Positions 1-5,823 of a stretch of DNA of 22,582 bases are shown here, in pieces (position 1 is the stretch's first letter; each line of letters opens with the position of its first letter). The stretch covers positions 1 through 22,582 of the forward strand of contig DASPJX010000215.1 in NCBI GenBank assembly GCA_035628395.1, written 5' to 3'. Below the pieces are notes generated by a model. The model did not search any database. It worked only from the letters and a program-made list of their open reading frames with translations, and was not told the origin of the DNA. This DNA comes from UBA4615 sp035628395. Its GTDB lineage: Bacteria; Pseudomonadota; Gammaproteobacteria; Burkholderiales; Burkholderiaceae_E. The translations under genes were made by a program, and so were the position numbers.

Positions 1-1
1 C

Positions 2-1948
2 ACGATGATCGGCGGCACGGGCGACGACCGGTTCGCGATGACCGCGGGCGCGCAGATCGCCGGCGACTCGATCGACGGCGGTCTCGGCAACGACCGTCTC
101 GTGCTGTTCAACGCCGAAAGCTACGGGCTGTCGCAGCTCGCGGGGATCGGCGGCGTGGATCGCATCGACATGGCCGCATCCGCCGGCAGCGCATCGGTGA
201 CGATCACCTCGGCGATGGTCGCCGGCGCCGACGGCAACCAGGACGGCGTCACCGGCGACGTGCGCGTCGTCGGCTTCGACGGGGCGCCGATCCTCGCGGA
301 CCCGACGAGCACGGCATCGCCGGGGGCCACGACGGCGAGCATGACGATCGACGCGAGCGCGCTGACGGTCTCGCAGTCGCTGACGGTGGCCGGGCAGGTC
401 GGCTCGGGCGTCGCCGACCCCGCGTTCGCCTTCGGCGGCCTGAGCGGGAACGACACGATCACCGGCGGCGCGGGCGCCGACCGCATCGCGGCGGGGCTCG
501 GCGCCGACGCGATCGCGGCCGGCGGCGGCGACGACCGGATCCAGCTGTTCTCGGCCGCCGAGCTCGTCGGCGACACGATCGACGGCGGCGCGGGCAACGA
601 CCGGCTGCAGCTGCTCGCGGCGGGCGACTACGACCTGTCGGTCGCGACGGGCATCACCGGCGTCGAGCGCATCGACGTCGCGGTGGGCGGCGGCGACGTG
701 TCGGTGGTCGTGAGCACGGCGATGGCCGCGGGCGCCGACGGCGACGGCAACGGCACCGCGGGCGACGTGCGCGTGGTCGGCTACGACGCGACGACCAGCG
801 CGACGAATCCGACGGCCACGTCCGCGAACGTCACCGTCGACGCGAGCGCGCTGACCTCCGGCCAGTCGCTGGTGGTCGCCGGGCAGATCGGCTCGGGCGT
901 GGCGAATCCGGCGCAGGCCTTCGGCGGCCTGAACGGGAACGACACGATCATCGGCGGCGCGGGCGTCGACCGCATCGCGGCCGGGCTGGGCGCCGACACG
1001 ATCGAGGCGGGCGCGGGCGCCGACCGCATCCAGCTGTTCTCGGCCGCCGAGATCGTCGGCGACGCGATCGACGGCGGCGCCGGCGACGACCGGCTGCAGC
1101 TCTTCGTGGCGGCCGACTACGACCTCGCGCAGGCGGCGAGCCTCGTCGGCATCGACCGCATCGACGTCGCGGCGGGCACGGGCAGCGTGCGCGTCGTGCT
1201 GACCTCGGAGATGGTGGCGGCCGCCGACGGGAACGGCGACGGCACCCTCGGCGACATCCGCGTGGTCGGCTACGACGGCGCCGTTCCCGGCAACACGCCG
1301 CCGCCGACCGTCGCCGACGCGACGATCGACGCGCGTGCGCTGGGCGCGGGCCAGTCGCTGATCGTCGACGGCCAGGTCGGCTCGGGGGTGGACGGCATGC
1401 TGGCCTTCGGCGGCCTGTCGGGGGACGACACGATCCTCGGCGGCGCCGGTGCGGACTCGGTCGACGCCGGCCTCGGCGACGACGTGATCGAAGGCGGCGC
1501 GGGCGACGACCTGCTGCAGGGCGGCGGCGGTGCCGACACGCTGATCGGCGGGCTCGGCGACGACCTCCTCGGCGGCGACGACGGCGCGGACGTGCTGACC
1601 GGCGGCGCCGGCGCGGACCTGTTCGCGGTGGTCGATCCGTCCGAGCCGACCACCGGCGTCGACCGGGTCACCGACTTCGGCACCGGCGACGTGCTGTTCC
1701 TCGGCGACCTGGTCGTGATCGGCGGCGTGATGTCGAGCGGCGACGCCGCCGCGCTCACCCAGGGCCAGGTGCTGCTGCAGTCCGACGGGACGAGGACGAC
1801 GCTGAGCTTCGGCACCGACGCGACCGCGGGCGCCGACGTGACGGTGCAGCTCGACGGCGTCTACGCCGCCGGGAACTTCCTGTTCGAGTCGAACGTCGCG
1901 GTGACGCCCGACGTCTCCGGCAACCTGCTGTCCTTCCAGACGATCTGA
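2..1948 (+). CDS. RTX-type calcium-binding repeat protein, 3' part (5' end outside window)
   Basis: The frame is open to the left edge, so the true start lies upstream; the first ATG visible is at 5 and residue numbers count from it. The protein is acidic, rich in Gly, Ala and Asp, and nearly Cys-free. It has three large tandem modules, each opening with a D-x-IDGG-x-G-x-DR motif near residues 21, 190 and 353 (spacing 169 and 163 residues) and each followed by a VDR/VER-ID segment, a GADG-N-DG acidic loop and a GQ-x-GSGV segment. Residues about 479-540 are classic hemolysin-type GGxGxDxLx nonapeptides, which bind calcium as a parallel beta-roll. A DRVTDFGTGD-type segment follows, as is common near the C-terminus of type I secreted proteins. 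Known of the family: secretion through an ABC/MFP/TolC channel and folding outside the cell. No catalytic domain is visible in this part; it could be an adhesin, S-layer protein or enzyme tail. Confidence 0.85.
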   Translation, partial: TMIGGTGDDRFAMTAGAQIAGDSIDGGLGNDRLVLFNAESYGLSQLAGIGGVDRIDMAASAGSASVTITSAMVAGADGNQDGVTGDVRVVGFDGAPILADPTSTASPGATTASMTIDASALTVSQSLTVAGQVGSGVADPAFAFGGLSGNDTITGGAGADRIAAGLGADAIAAGGGDDRIQLFSAAELVGDTIDGGAGNDRLQLLAAGDYDLSVATGITGVERIDVAVGGGDVSVVVSTAMAAGADGDGNGTAGDVRVVGYDATTSATNPTATSANVTVDASALTSGQSLVVAGQIGSGVANPAQAFGGLNGNDTIIGGAGVDRIAAGLGADTIEAGAGADRIQLFSAAEIVGDAIDGGAGDDRLQLFVAADYDLAQAASLVGIDRIDVAAGTGSVRVVLTSEMVAAADGNGDGTLGDIRVVGYDGAVPGNTPPPTVADATIDARALGAGQSLIVDGQVGSGVDGMLAFGGLSGDDTILGGAGADSVDAGLGDDVIEGGAGDDLLQGGGGADTLIGGLGDDLLGGDDGADVLTGGAGADLFAVVDPSEPTTGVDRVTDFGTGDVLFLGDLVVIGGVMSSGDAAALTQGQVLLQSDGTRTTLSFGTDATAGADVTVQLDGVYAAGNFLFESNVAVTPDVSGNLLSFQTI

Positions 1949-1990
1949 CGGACCGGGTCCGTCCCGCCGGCCGCCACGCGCGGTCGGCGG
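1947..1990 (+). terminator. Two tandem GC-rich stem-loops after the RTX gene
   Basis: The first hairpin (1947-1963) has stem GACGGA/TCCGTC with a 5-nt loop and overlaps the stop codon. The second (1964-1990) has a 10-bp stem CCGCCGGCCG/CGGTCGGCGG with one G-T wobble and a 7-nt loop. No T-run follows, so this is not a canonical intrinsic terminator. The position directly after a stop codon and before a convergent gene suggests transcript-end formation or 3' protection. Confidence 0.4.
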
Positions 1991-2153
1991 ACGGAGGCCC
2001 TCGAACGTCGCCGGGGCGGACGCTCCGGCGGCGACGCCCCGGCGGGCAGGGCGCCGCCCGCACCGAGCCGCGCGATCGGTCGGGTACGAGGGCGGCCGGA
2101 GCGGGTGCCGCGAGCGGGACACGCCCGCCGCGGCCCCGCCCGGCGCGGGCCGC

Positions 2154-2543
2154 TCAGCGTCCGAGCAGCCACCGCGCGGTCAGCGCGGCGAGCGCGATCC
2201 ACAGCGCGACGATCGCGACCGCTCCCGGGATGCTGCGGGGCTTCGCGGCGCGGGCCTCGAGCCAGCGCGCGGCCCGCTCGCGGCTGTCGCGCAGCACCTC
2301 GTCGGGCAGCAGGCGCACCGCGAGCCAGATCAGCGCGGGCAGCAGCAGCGCGTCGTCGACCCAGCCCAGCACCGGGATGAAGTCGGGGATCAGGTCGATC
2401 GGGCTGAGCGCGTACGCGACCACGACGACGCACAGCGCCCTCGGCGCCCAGGTCGTCGCCGGATGCCGCGAGGCGAACCAGAGCGTCACCGAGTCGCGCT
2501 CGATCCGCCGCGCCCAGTCCCTGATCCGTTCGAGGAGCGTCAT
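2154..2543 (-). CDS. DUF1232 (YkvA-like) small membrane protein
   Basis: A 129-residue protein. The hallmark of the DUF1232 family is clear at residues 44-66: YALSPIDLIPDFIPVLGWVD. An N-terminal amphipathic/basic segment (LLERIRDWARRIERD) comes first, the central hydrophobic region (about 35-80) contains the signature, and a C-terminal transmembrane stretch lies at about 107-127. The function of the family is not established; members are small inner-membrane proteins. The start is the ATG at 2543 because it places the conserved N-terminus in the usual register; the longer open frame upstream runs through repeat-rich spacer and is unlikely to be coding. No strong Shine-Dalgarno precedes it. 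It is convergent with the RTX gene and divergent from the small gene at 2778. Confidence 0.82.
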   Translation of the reverse strand: MTLLERIRDWARRIERDSVTLWFASRHPATTWAPRALCVVVVAYALSPIDLIPDFIPVLGWVDDALLLPALIWLAVRLLPDEVLRDSRERAARWLEARAAKPRSIPGAVAIVALWIALAALTARWLLGR

Positions 2544-2596
2544 GCGAGGGGTTCCGTCCGGGCCGCGTCGGGCGGGAGGGTGACGCGCCGTCCGTC

Positions 2597-2725
2597 GCGC
2601 GGGTCGGGGCCCGACCCGGATCGCGAGGCCGCGGGTCGGGCCGGACCGCGCTCGCGAGGCCGCGGGTCGGACGAACGGCCGAGCCGGGCGTGCGGCCCGC
2701 CCCGGGCGCGCGTCCGAGCCGGGCG
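2597..2725. repeat. Cluster of short direct and inverted repeats in the divergent spacer
   Basis: A 19-bp unit, TCGCGAGGCCGCGGGTCGG, occurs exactly at 2621-2639 and 2652-2670 (31-bp period). Its tail GCGGGTCGG is seen again just upstream. A near-perfect palindrome, GGGTCGGG-G-CCCGACCC, lies at 2601-2617. A 12-bp unit, CCGAGCCGGGCG, occurs at 2679-2690 and 2714-2725. The cluster fills most of the 234-bp region between two divergent starts, so it may hold operator sites, or it may be simple GC-rich slippage. Confidence 0.6.
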
Positions 2726-2777
2726 GTACGACTGTAACAGCGCTGGCCACGGGCCAACGGGAGCGTAGAGTGGGGCC

Positions 2778-3083
2778 ATGTCCGACACCCCCCGCGTCAC
2801 CGGCCGAGGCGCCCGCCAGCGGGCCGAGCTGCATTTCGGCGGCGTGCGGGTGCGCGCCGCCGGCGTGGAGTTCGAGGCGACCGACGCCTCGGGCGAGAAG
2901 ATCCGCTTCGCGATCTCGCGCGAGACGCTGCTCGAGATCACCGACAGCCCCGAGGGCACCGCGCTCGCCGAGATGTTCGAGAGCCAGCGCGAGCGCATCC
3001 ACGGGGTCGCCGCCCGCGCGTTCAGCGCGGGGGCCCGCGGCGCGCCGATCCGGCTTCCCGCCGCGATGTTCCCGCTGTTCTGA
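2778..3083 (+). CDS. Small hypothetical protein, 101 aa
   Basis: I do not firmly recognise this gene. The protein is a short alpha/beta polypeptide: beta-rich first half (HFGGVRVRAAGVEFEAT, KIRFAISRETLLEI) and a helical second half (MFESQRERIHGVAARAFSAGA) ending in PAAMFPLF. The order 'beta-hairpin, [IV]SxExL, then a helix with R-x-x-I-x-x-x-A' recalls the DUF1488 family, but the match is weak by eye. GC bias at third codon positions is strong and no competing frame is better, which supports a real gene. A TAGAGT hexamer ends 6 bp before the ATG, so if it is a -10 box the transcript would be leaderless; no good -35 is seen. It is convergent with the minus-strand gene ending at 3114. Confidence 0.65.
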   Translation: MSDTPRVTGRGARQRAELHFGGVRVRAAGVEFEATDASGEKIRFAISRETLLEITDSPEGTALAEMFESQRERIHGVAARAFSAGARGAPIRLPAAMFPLF

Positions 3084-3113
3084 GGCGGGCCGCGCCGCGC
3101 GCGGCGCCGACGC

Positions 3114-3362
3114 TCAGGCCGCGGGGATCAGCGACTCGTAGCGGCGGACGTCGAGCTCGAATCCGCTGATCGTGTGCTCCGAGATCGGCGTGTGCAGCAG
3201 CATCGTGCGCGCGACCTCGCTGTTGGAGCGGAACGTGGCGAGCAGCGCGTCGCGCTGCTCGGGCGGCACGTGGTGGAGCAGCGCGCTCAGCAGCGCGTCG
3301 AGCGCGATGACGCTGCCCTTGAGGTCGCAGATCATCTCGGTCGCGTCCTGCAGGGTCTTCAT
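3114..3362 (-). CDS. Small hypothetical protein downstream of the cold-shock gene, 82 aa
   Basis: I do not recognise the family. The 82-residue protein is predicted to be mostly helical: MKTLQDATEMICDLKGSVIALDALLSALLHHV, then PPEQRDALLATFRSNSEVARTMLL, then a short C-terminal part. There is no signal peptide or transmembrane segment. The start at 3362 has a well placed Shine-Dalgarno (GGAG, about 9 nt upstream on the minus strand), which decides against the longer open frame. The gene lies 80 bp downstream of the cold-shock gene on the same strand, but an intrinsic terminator separates them immediately before its ribosome binding site. Its expression may therefore depend on read-through or on a promoter hidden in the short gap. 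Confidence 0.7.
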   Translation of the reverse strand: MKTLQDATEMICDLKGSVIALDALLSALLHHVPPEQRDALLATFRSNSEVARTMLLHTPISEHTISGFELDVRRYESLIPAA

Positions 3363-3372
3363 GTCGGCGTCT

Positions 3373-3408
3373 CCGAAAAAGGAAACCGCGGCACTCGGCC
3401 GCGGTCTC
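3373..3408 (-). terminator. Intrinsic (Rho-independent) terminator of the cold-shock gene
   Basis: Read on the minus strand: stem GAGACCGCGG, loop CCGAGTG, stem CCGCGGTTTC (10 bp with one G-U pair), followed directly by CTTTTT. It starts 34 nt after the cold-shock stop codon. The U-run ends at the Shine-Dalgarno of the next gene, so it sits between the two genes rather than after both. Confidence 0.85.
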
Positions 3409-3442
3409 GTGCCGGGGCTCCGCGAGGAGCCCGGTCCGGGCG

Positions 3443-3655
3443 TCAGCCCATCACGCGGATGCTCGACGCCTGCGGGCCCTTCTGGCCCTGCGTGACCTCG
3501 AACTCGACCTTCTGGTTCTCCAGCAGGGTCTTGAACCCCGTGCCCTGGATCTCCTTGAAGTGGGCGAACAGGTCCTTGCCGCCGCCGTCGGGCGCGATGA
3601 ACCCGAAGCCCTTGCTCTCGTTGAACCACTTCACGGTACCGGTTTCCTTGGCCAT
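3443..3655 (-). CDS. CspA-family cold-shock / nucleic-acid chaperone protein, 70 aa
   Basis: A complete 70-residue cold-shock domain, the normal length for the family. The RNA-binding motifs are visible: RNP1 KGFGFIAPD (about residues 15-23) and RNP2-like DLFAHFKEI (28-36), preceded by GTVKWFNESKG. Such proteins form a five-stranded OB-fold that binds single-stranded RNA/DNA and melts secondary structure; some are cold-induced, others are constitutive or growth-phase controlled. The start at 3655 has an AAAGGAA Shine-Dalgarno about 7 nt upstream. The 308-bp region before it allows a long 5' leader, which in CspA homologues acts as a temperature-responsive structure, but I could not identify a firm promoter or cold box. 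The 'APDGGGKDLFAHF' wording is typical of betaproteobacterial members. An intrinsic terminator follows. Confidence 0.96.
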   Translation of the reverse strand: MAKETGTVKWFNESKGFGFIAPDGGGKDLFAHFKEIQGTGFKTLLENQKVEFEVTQGQKGPQASSIRVMG

Positions 3656-3887
3656 ATCGATTCCTTTCGTGTGATGCGCCGCACGTGCGTGCGCAGTGCA
3701 GAGACACTCCGGGAATCCAGCGAGCGGTGATTTGGCCGAACCGTCCGGGGACGGCGAAGAGCAAAACAGGCTGACTCGAGAACGCGCACGAGCATGTCTA
3801 CCGAACCCATGCTAACAGACTCGACGGCGCCGCCGCGAACTCTATTTTCCCGCCGCACCGCGTCGCGGGCCCGCGCGGTGCGCACCG

Positions 3888-3904
3888 TGCACCGATCCGG
3901 CGCA
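3888..3904. promoter_or_regulatory. Candidate NtrC (nitrogen regulator) binding site
   Basis: The 17-bp sequence TGCACC-GATCC-GGCGCA differs at one position from the NtrC dyad TGCACC-N5-GGTGCA. The flanking bases extend the symmetry (GTGC...GCAC, 3887-3905). Its centre lies about 42 bp upstream of the start predicted from the sigma-54-like element, closer than most NtrC enhancers. The call rests on motif match and on the nitrogen-scavenging content of the operon. Confidence 0.45.
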
Positions 3905-3912
3905 CGTCGTCC

Positions 3913-3928
3913 TGGCATGGTTCCTGCG
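3913..3928 (+). promoter_or_regulatory. Candidate sigma-54 (-24/-12) promoter of the atz-like operon
   Basis: TGGCATGGTTCCTGCG matches the sigma-54 pattern TGGCACG-N4-TTGC in the invariant GG and GC with the required 10-bp spacing; TGGCA is exact and the -12 half reads CTGCG. Transcription would start near 3938-3940, about 25 nt before the AtzF-like start. A TATACA hexamer at 3943 could be a sigma-70 -10 box but has no good -35. Confidence 0.45.
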
Positions 3929-3934
3929 CGTATC

Positions 3935-3954
3935 CCGGTCGGTATACAAGCCGG
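3935..3954. promoter_or_regulatory. 20-bp palindrome, candidate operator for the GntR/FCD regulator
   Basis: The layout is CCGG-N3-GTATAC-N3-CCGG, symmetric about 3944/3945. A GTATAC core, as in TGGTATACCA or TTGTATACAA, is typical of operators bound by FCD-type GntR proteins. It overlaps the predicted transcription start and precedes the first start codon by 9 bp, a position suited to repression. The matching regulator would be the GntR/FCD gene that closes the operon. Confidence 0.45.
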
Positions 3955-3963
3955 TGCACCGAC

Positions 3964-5820
3964 ATGGGTCCTGCAGAACGAGAGTTGCTCACCGTCGCCG
4001 ACTGGCGACGCGCCGTCGCGGACGGCGCGCCGGTCGCCGATCTGCTGCTCGCCCGCCGCCGACGGCTCGCCGCCTCCGCGACGCCGCACGCCTGGATCGC
4101 GCTGATCGGCGAGGACGCGCTGCGCGAGCGCTGCGAGGCGCTGCGCCGCGCGAGCGCCGGGCTCGAGCCCGCCGCGATCCTCGCGCGCATGCCGCTGTTC
4201 GGCGTGCCGTTCGCGGCGAAGGACAACATCGACGCCGCGGGCTTCGACACGACTGCCGCGTGCCCCGCCTGGGCGCGTCGTCCCGAGCGCGACGCCGGCG
4301 TGGTGCGTCGCCTGCTCGATGCCGGTGCGGTGCTGCTCGGCAAGACGAACCTCGACCAGTTCGCCACCGGGCTGGTCGGCACGCGCTCGCCGTACGGCGC
4401 GCCGTCGAGCGCGTTCGACGCGACGCGCGTGAGCGGCGGCTCGAGCTCGGGCTCGGCGGTCGCGGTGGCGCACGGCGAGGTCGCGTTCTCGCTCGGCACC
4501 GACACCGCGGGCTCGGGGCGCGTGCCCGCCGGCTTCAACGGCATCGTCGGCATGAAGCCCACGCCGGGCCGGATCGGCACCTCGGGGGTGCTGCCGGCCT
4601 GCCGCAGCCTCGACTGCGTGTCGGTGTTCGCGCTCACCGTCGACGACGCCGCCGCGGTGCTCGCCGTCGCCGAGGGCGAGGATGCGGACGACGAGTACGC
4701 GCGCTTCGCGCCCGGGCCCGCCGCGCTGCCGCCGGCGCCGCGCGTGGGCGTGCCGCGGCGCCCGATCCTCGACGACGCGCACGGCTACGACGCCGGCTGG
4801 CGCGACGCGCTCGCGCGGCTGGAGTCGCTCGGCTGCCGGATCGTGGAGATCGACCTCGAGCCGCTGCACGCGGTCGCGCGCCAGCTCTACGACGGACCGT
4901 GGGTCGCCGAGCGCTACGCGGCGGTGCAGTCGCTGATCGAGCGCGAGCCCGGTGCGATGGATCCGACGGTGGCGGCGATCGTCGGCCGCGCGACGGGCCT
5001 GTCCGCGGTCGACGCGTTCCGCGGCCAGTACGCGGTGCAGCGCGGCCGCCGGCTCGCGCGGCGGCTCTGGGAGCGCATCGACCTGATGGTCGTGCCGACC
5101 GCCCCGCGCCACCCCGCGTTCGCCGAGGTCGCCGCCGATCCGGTCGGCGCGAACGCGGTGCTCGGCACGTACACCAACTTCGTCAACCTGCTCGGCTGGT
5201 CGGCGCTCGCGCTGCCCTCGGGCACGACGCCGGCGGGCCTGCCGTTCGGCATCACGGCGATCGGCCCGGGCGACGCCGACGCGGCGCTGCTCGCCTGGGG
5301 ACGCGCGTGGTCGCGCGCCGCGGCGACGCCGCTCGGCGCCACCGGCGCACGCCTCGCCGGGACCGAGCCCCCGGGCGCCGCCGCCCCGTGGCCGGCCACC
5401 GAGCCGACGCTGCGGCTCGCGGTCGTCGGCGCGCACCTGTCGGGCCTGCCGCTCAACGGCCAGCTCGTCGAGCGGCGCGCGGTGCTCGAGGCCGCGACGC
5501 GCACCGCGCCGTGCTACCGGCTGTGGGCGCTGCCCGGCACGACGCCGCCCAGGCCCGGGCTCGAGCGCGTCGCCGAGGGCGGCCGAGCGATCGCCGTCGA
5601 GGTCTGGCGGCTCCCCCTCTCCGAGGTCGGCTCGTTCCTCGCGGCGATCCCGTCGCCGCTCGGCCTCGGGACGATCGAGCTCGCCGGCGGCGAGCGCGTC
5701 CACGGCTTCCTGTGCGAGCACGCCGGCCTCGCCGGCGCCACCGACATCAGCGCCCACGGCGGCTGGCGCGACTACCTACGAGCCGCCCGATCCACCCCTT
5801 CGCATCCAGCAGGAGCCTGA
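3964..5820 (+). CDS. atzF: Allophanate hydrolase (AtzF-like), two-domain
   Basis: A 618-residue cytoplasmic enzyme, normal length for bacterial allophanate hydrolase. Residues about 20-450 form the amidase-signature domain with the Ser-cisSer-Lys triad: K86 (FAAKDNID), S160 (SGGSSSGS) and S184 (DTAGSGRVPA), the two serines 24 residues apart as in the family. Residues about 480-610 match the allophanate hydrolase C-terminal domain: VVGAHLSGLPLNGQL, YRLWALPGTTPPRPGL, EVWRLP, PSPLGLGTIEL and GGWRDYL. Known reaction: allophanate plus water gives ammonia and N-carboxycarbamate, with final yield of ammonia and CO2. No urea carboxylase gene is next to it, so this is an AtzF-type rather than a urea amidolyase setting. 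It is the first gene of a ten-gene operon; the next gene begins 3 bp after its stop. No strong Shine-Dalgarno precedes the ATG. Confidence 0.93.
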   Translation: MGPAERELLTVADWRRAVADGAPVADLLLARRRRLAASATPHAWIALIGEDALRERCEALRRASAGLEPAAILARMPLFGVPFAAKDNIDAAGFDTTAACPAWARRPERDAGVVRRLLDAGAVLLGKTNLDQFATGLVGTRSPYGAPSSAFDATRVSGGSSSGSAVAVAHGEVAFSLGTDTAGSGRVPAGFNGIVGMKPTPGRIGTSGVLPACRSLDCVSVFALTVDDAAAVLAVAEGEDADDEYARFAPGPAALPPAPRVGVPRRPILDDAHGYDAGWRDALARLESLGCRIVEIDLEPLHAVARQLYDGPWVAERYAAVQSLIEREPGAMDPTVAAIVGRATGLSAVDAFRGQYAVQRGRRLARRLWERIDLMVVPTAPRHPAFAEVAADPVGANAVLGTYTNFVNLLGWSALALPSGTTPAGLPFGITAIGPGDADAALLAWGRAWSRAAATPLGATGARLAGTEPPGAAAPWPATEPTLRLAVVGAHLSGLPLNGQLVERRAVLEAATRTAPCYRLWALPGTTPPRPGLERVAEGGRAIAVEVWRLPLSEVGSFLAAIPSPLGLGTIELAGGERVHGFLCEHAGLAGATDISAHGGWRDYLRAARSTPSHPAGA

Positions 5821-5823
5821 TCC

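Larger units (their letters stand above)
3656..3963. other. 308-bp divergent control region between the cold-shock gene and the atz-like operon
   Basis: No gene of its own. It holds the Shine-Dalgarno and 5' leader of the cold-shock gene on the left, with a perfect GCACGTGC palindrome at 3681-3688. A relatively AT-richer stretch lies at about 3760-3850, likely where the minus-strand promoter sits. On the right it holds the NtrC-like site, the sigma-54-like element and the GTATAC palindrome listed separately. A further perfect dyad, CGGTGCGCACCG, lies at 3876-3887, and GGTGCACC at 3953-3960. A short open frame beginning at 3794 is not supported as a gene. Confidence 0.7.

Noticed and set aside
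3794..4105. Possible 103-residue leader gene upstream of the AtzF-like gene
   Set aside because: No Shine-Dalgarno, no recognisable fold, and it runs over the promoter elements and into the AtzF-like gene out of frame.
3631..5757. A 708-codon minus-strand open frame opposite the AtzF-like gene
   Set aside because: Arg/Glu/Ala-rich shadow without motifs; it also crosses the control region and overlaps the cold-shock gene start.
3964..5820. Urea amidolyase (urea carboxylase plus allophanate hydrolase) interpretation
   Set aside because: No biotin-carboxylase or carboxyltransferase domain is present in the gene or in any neighbour within the window.
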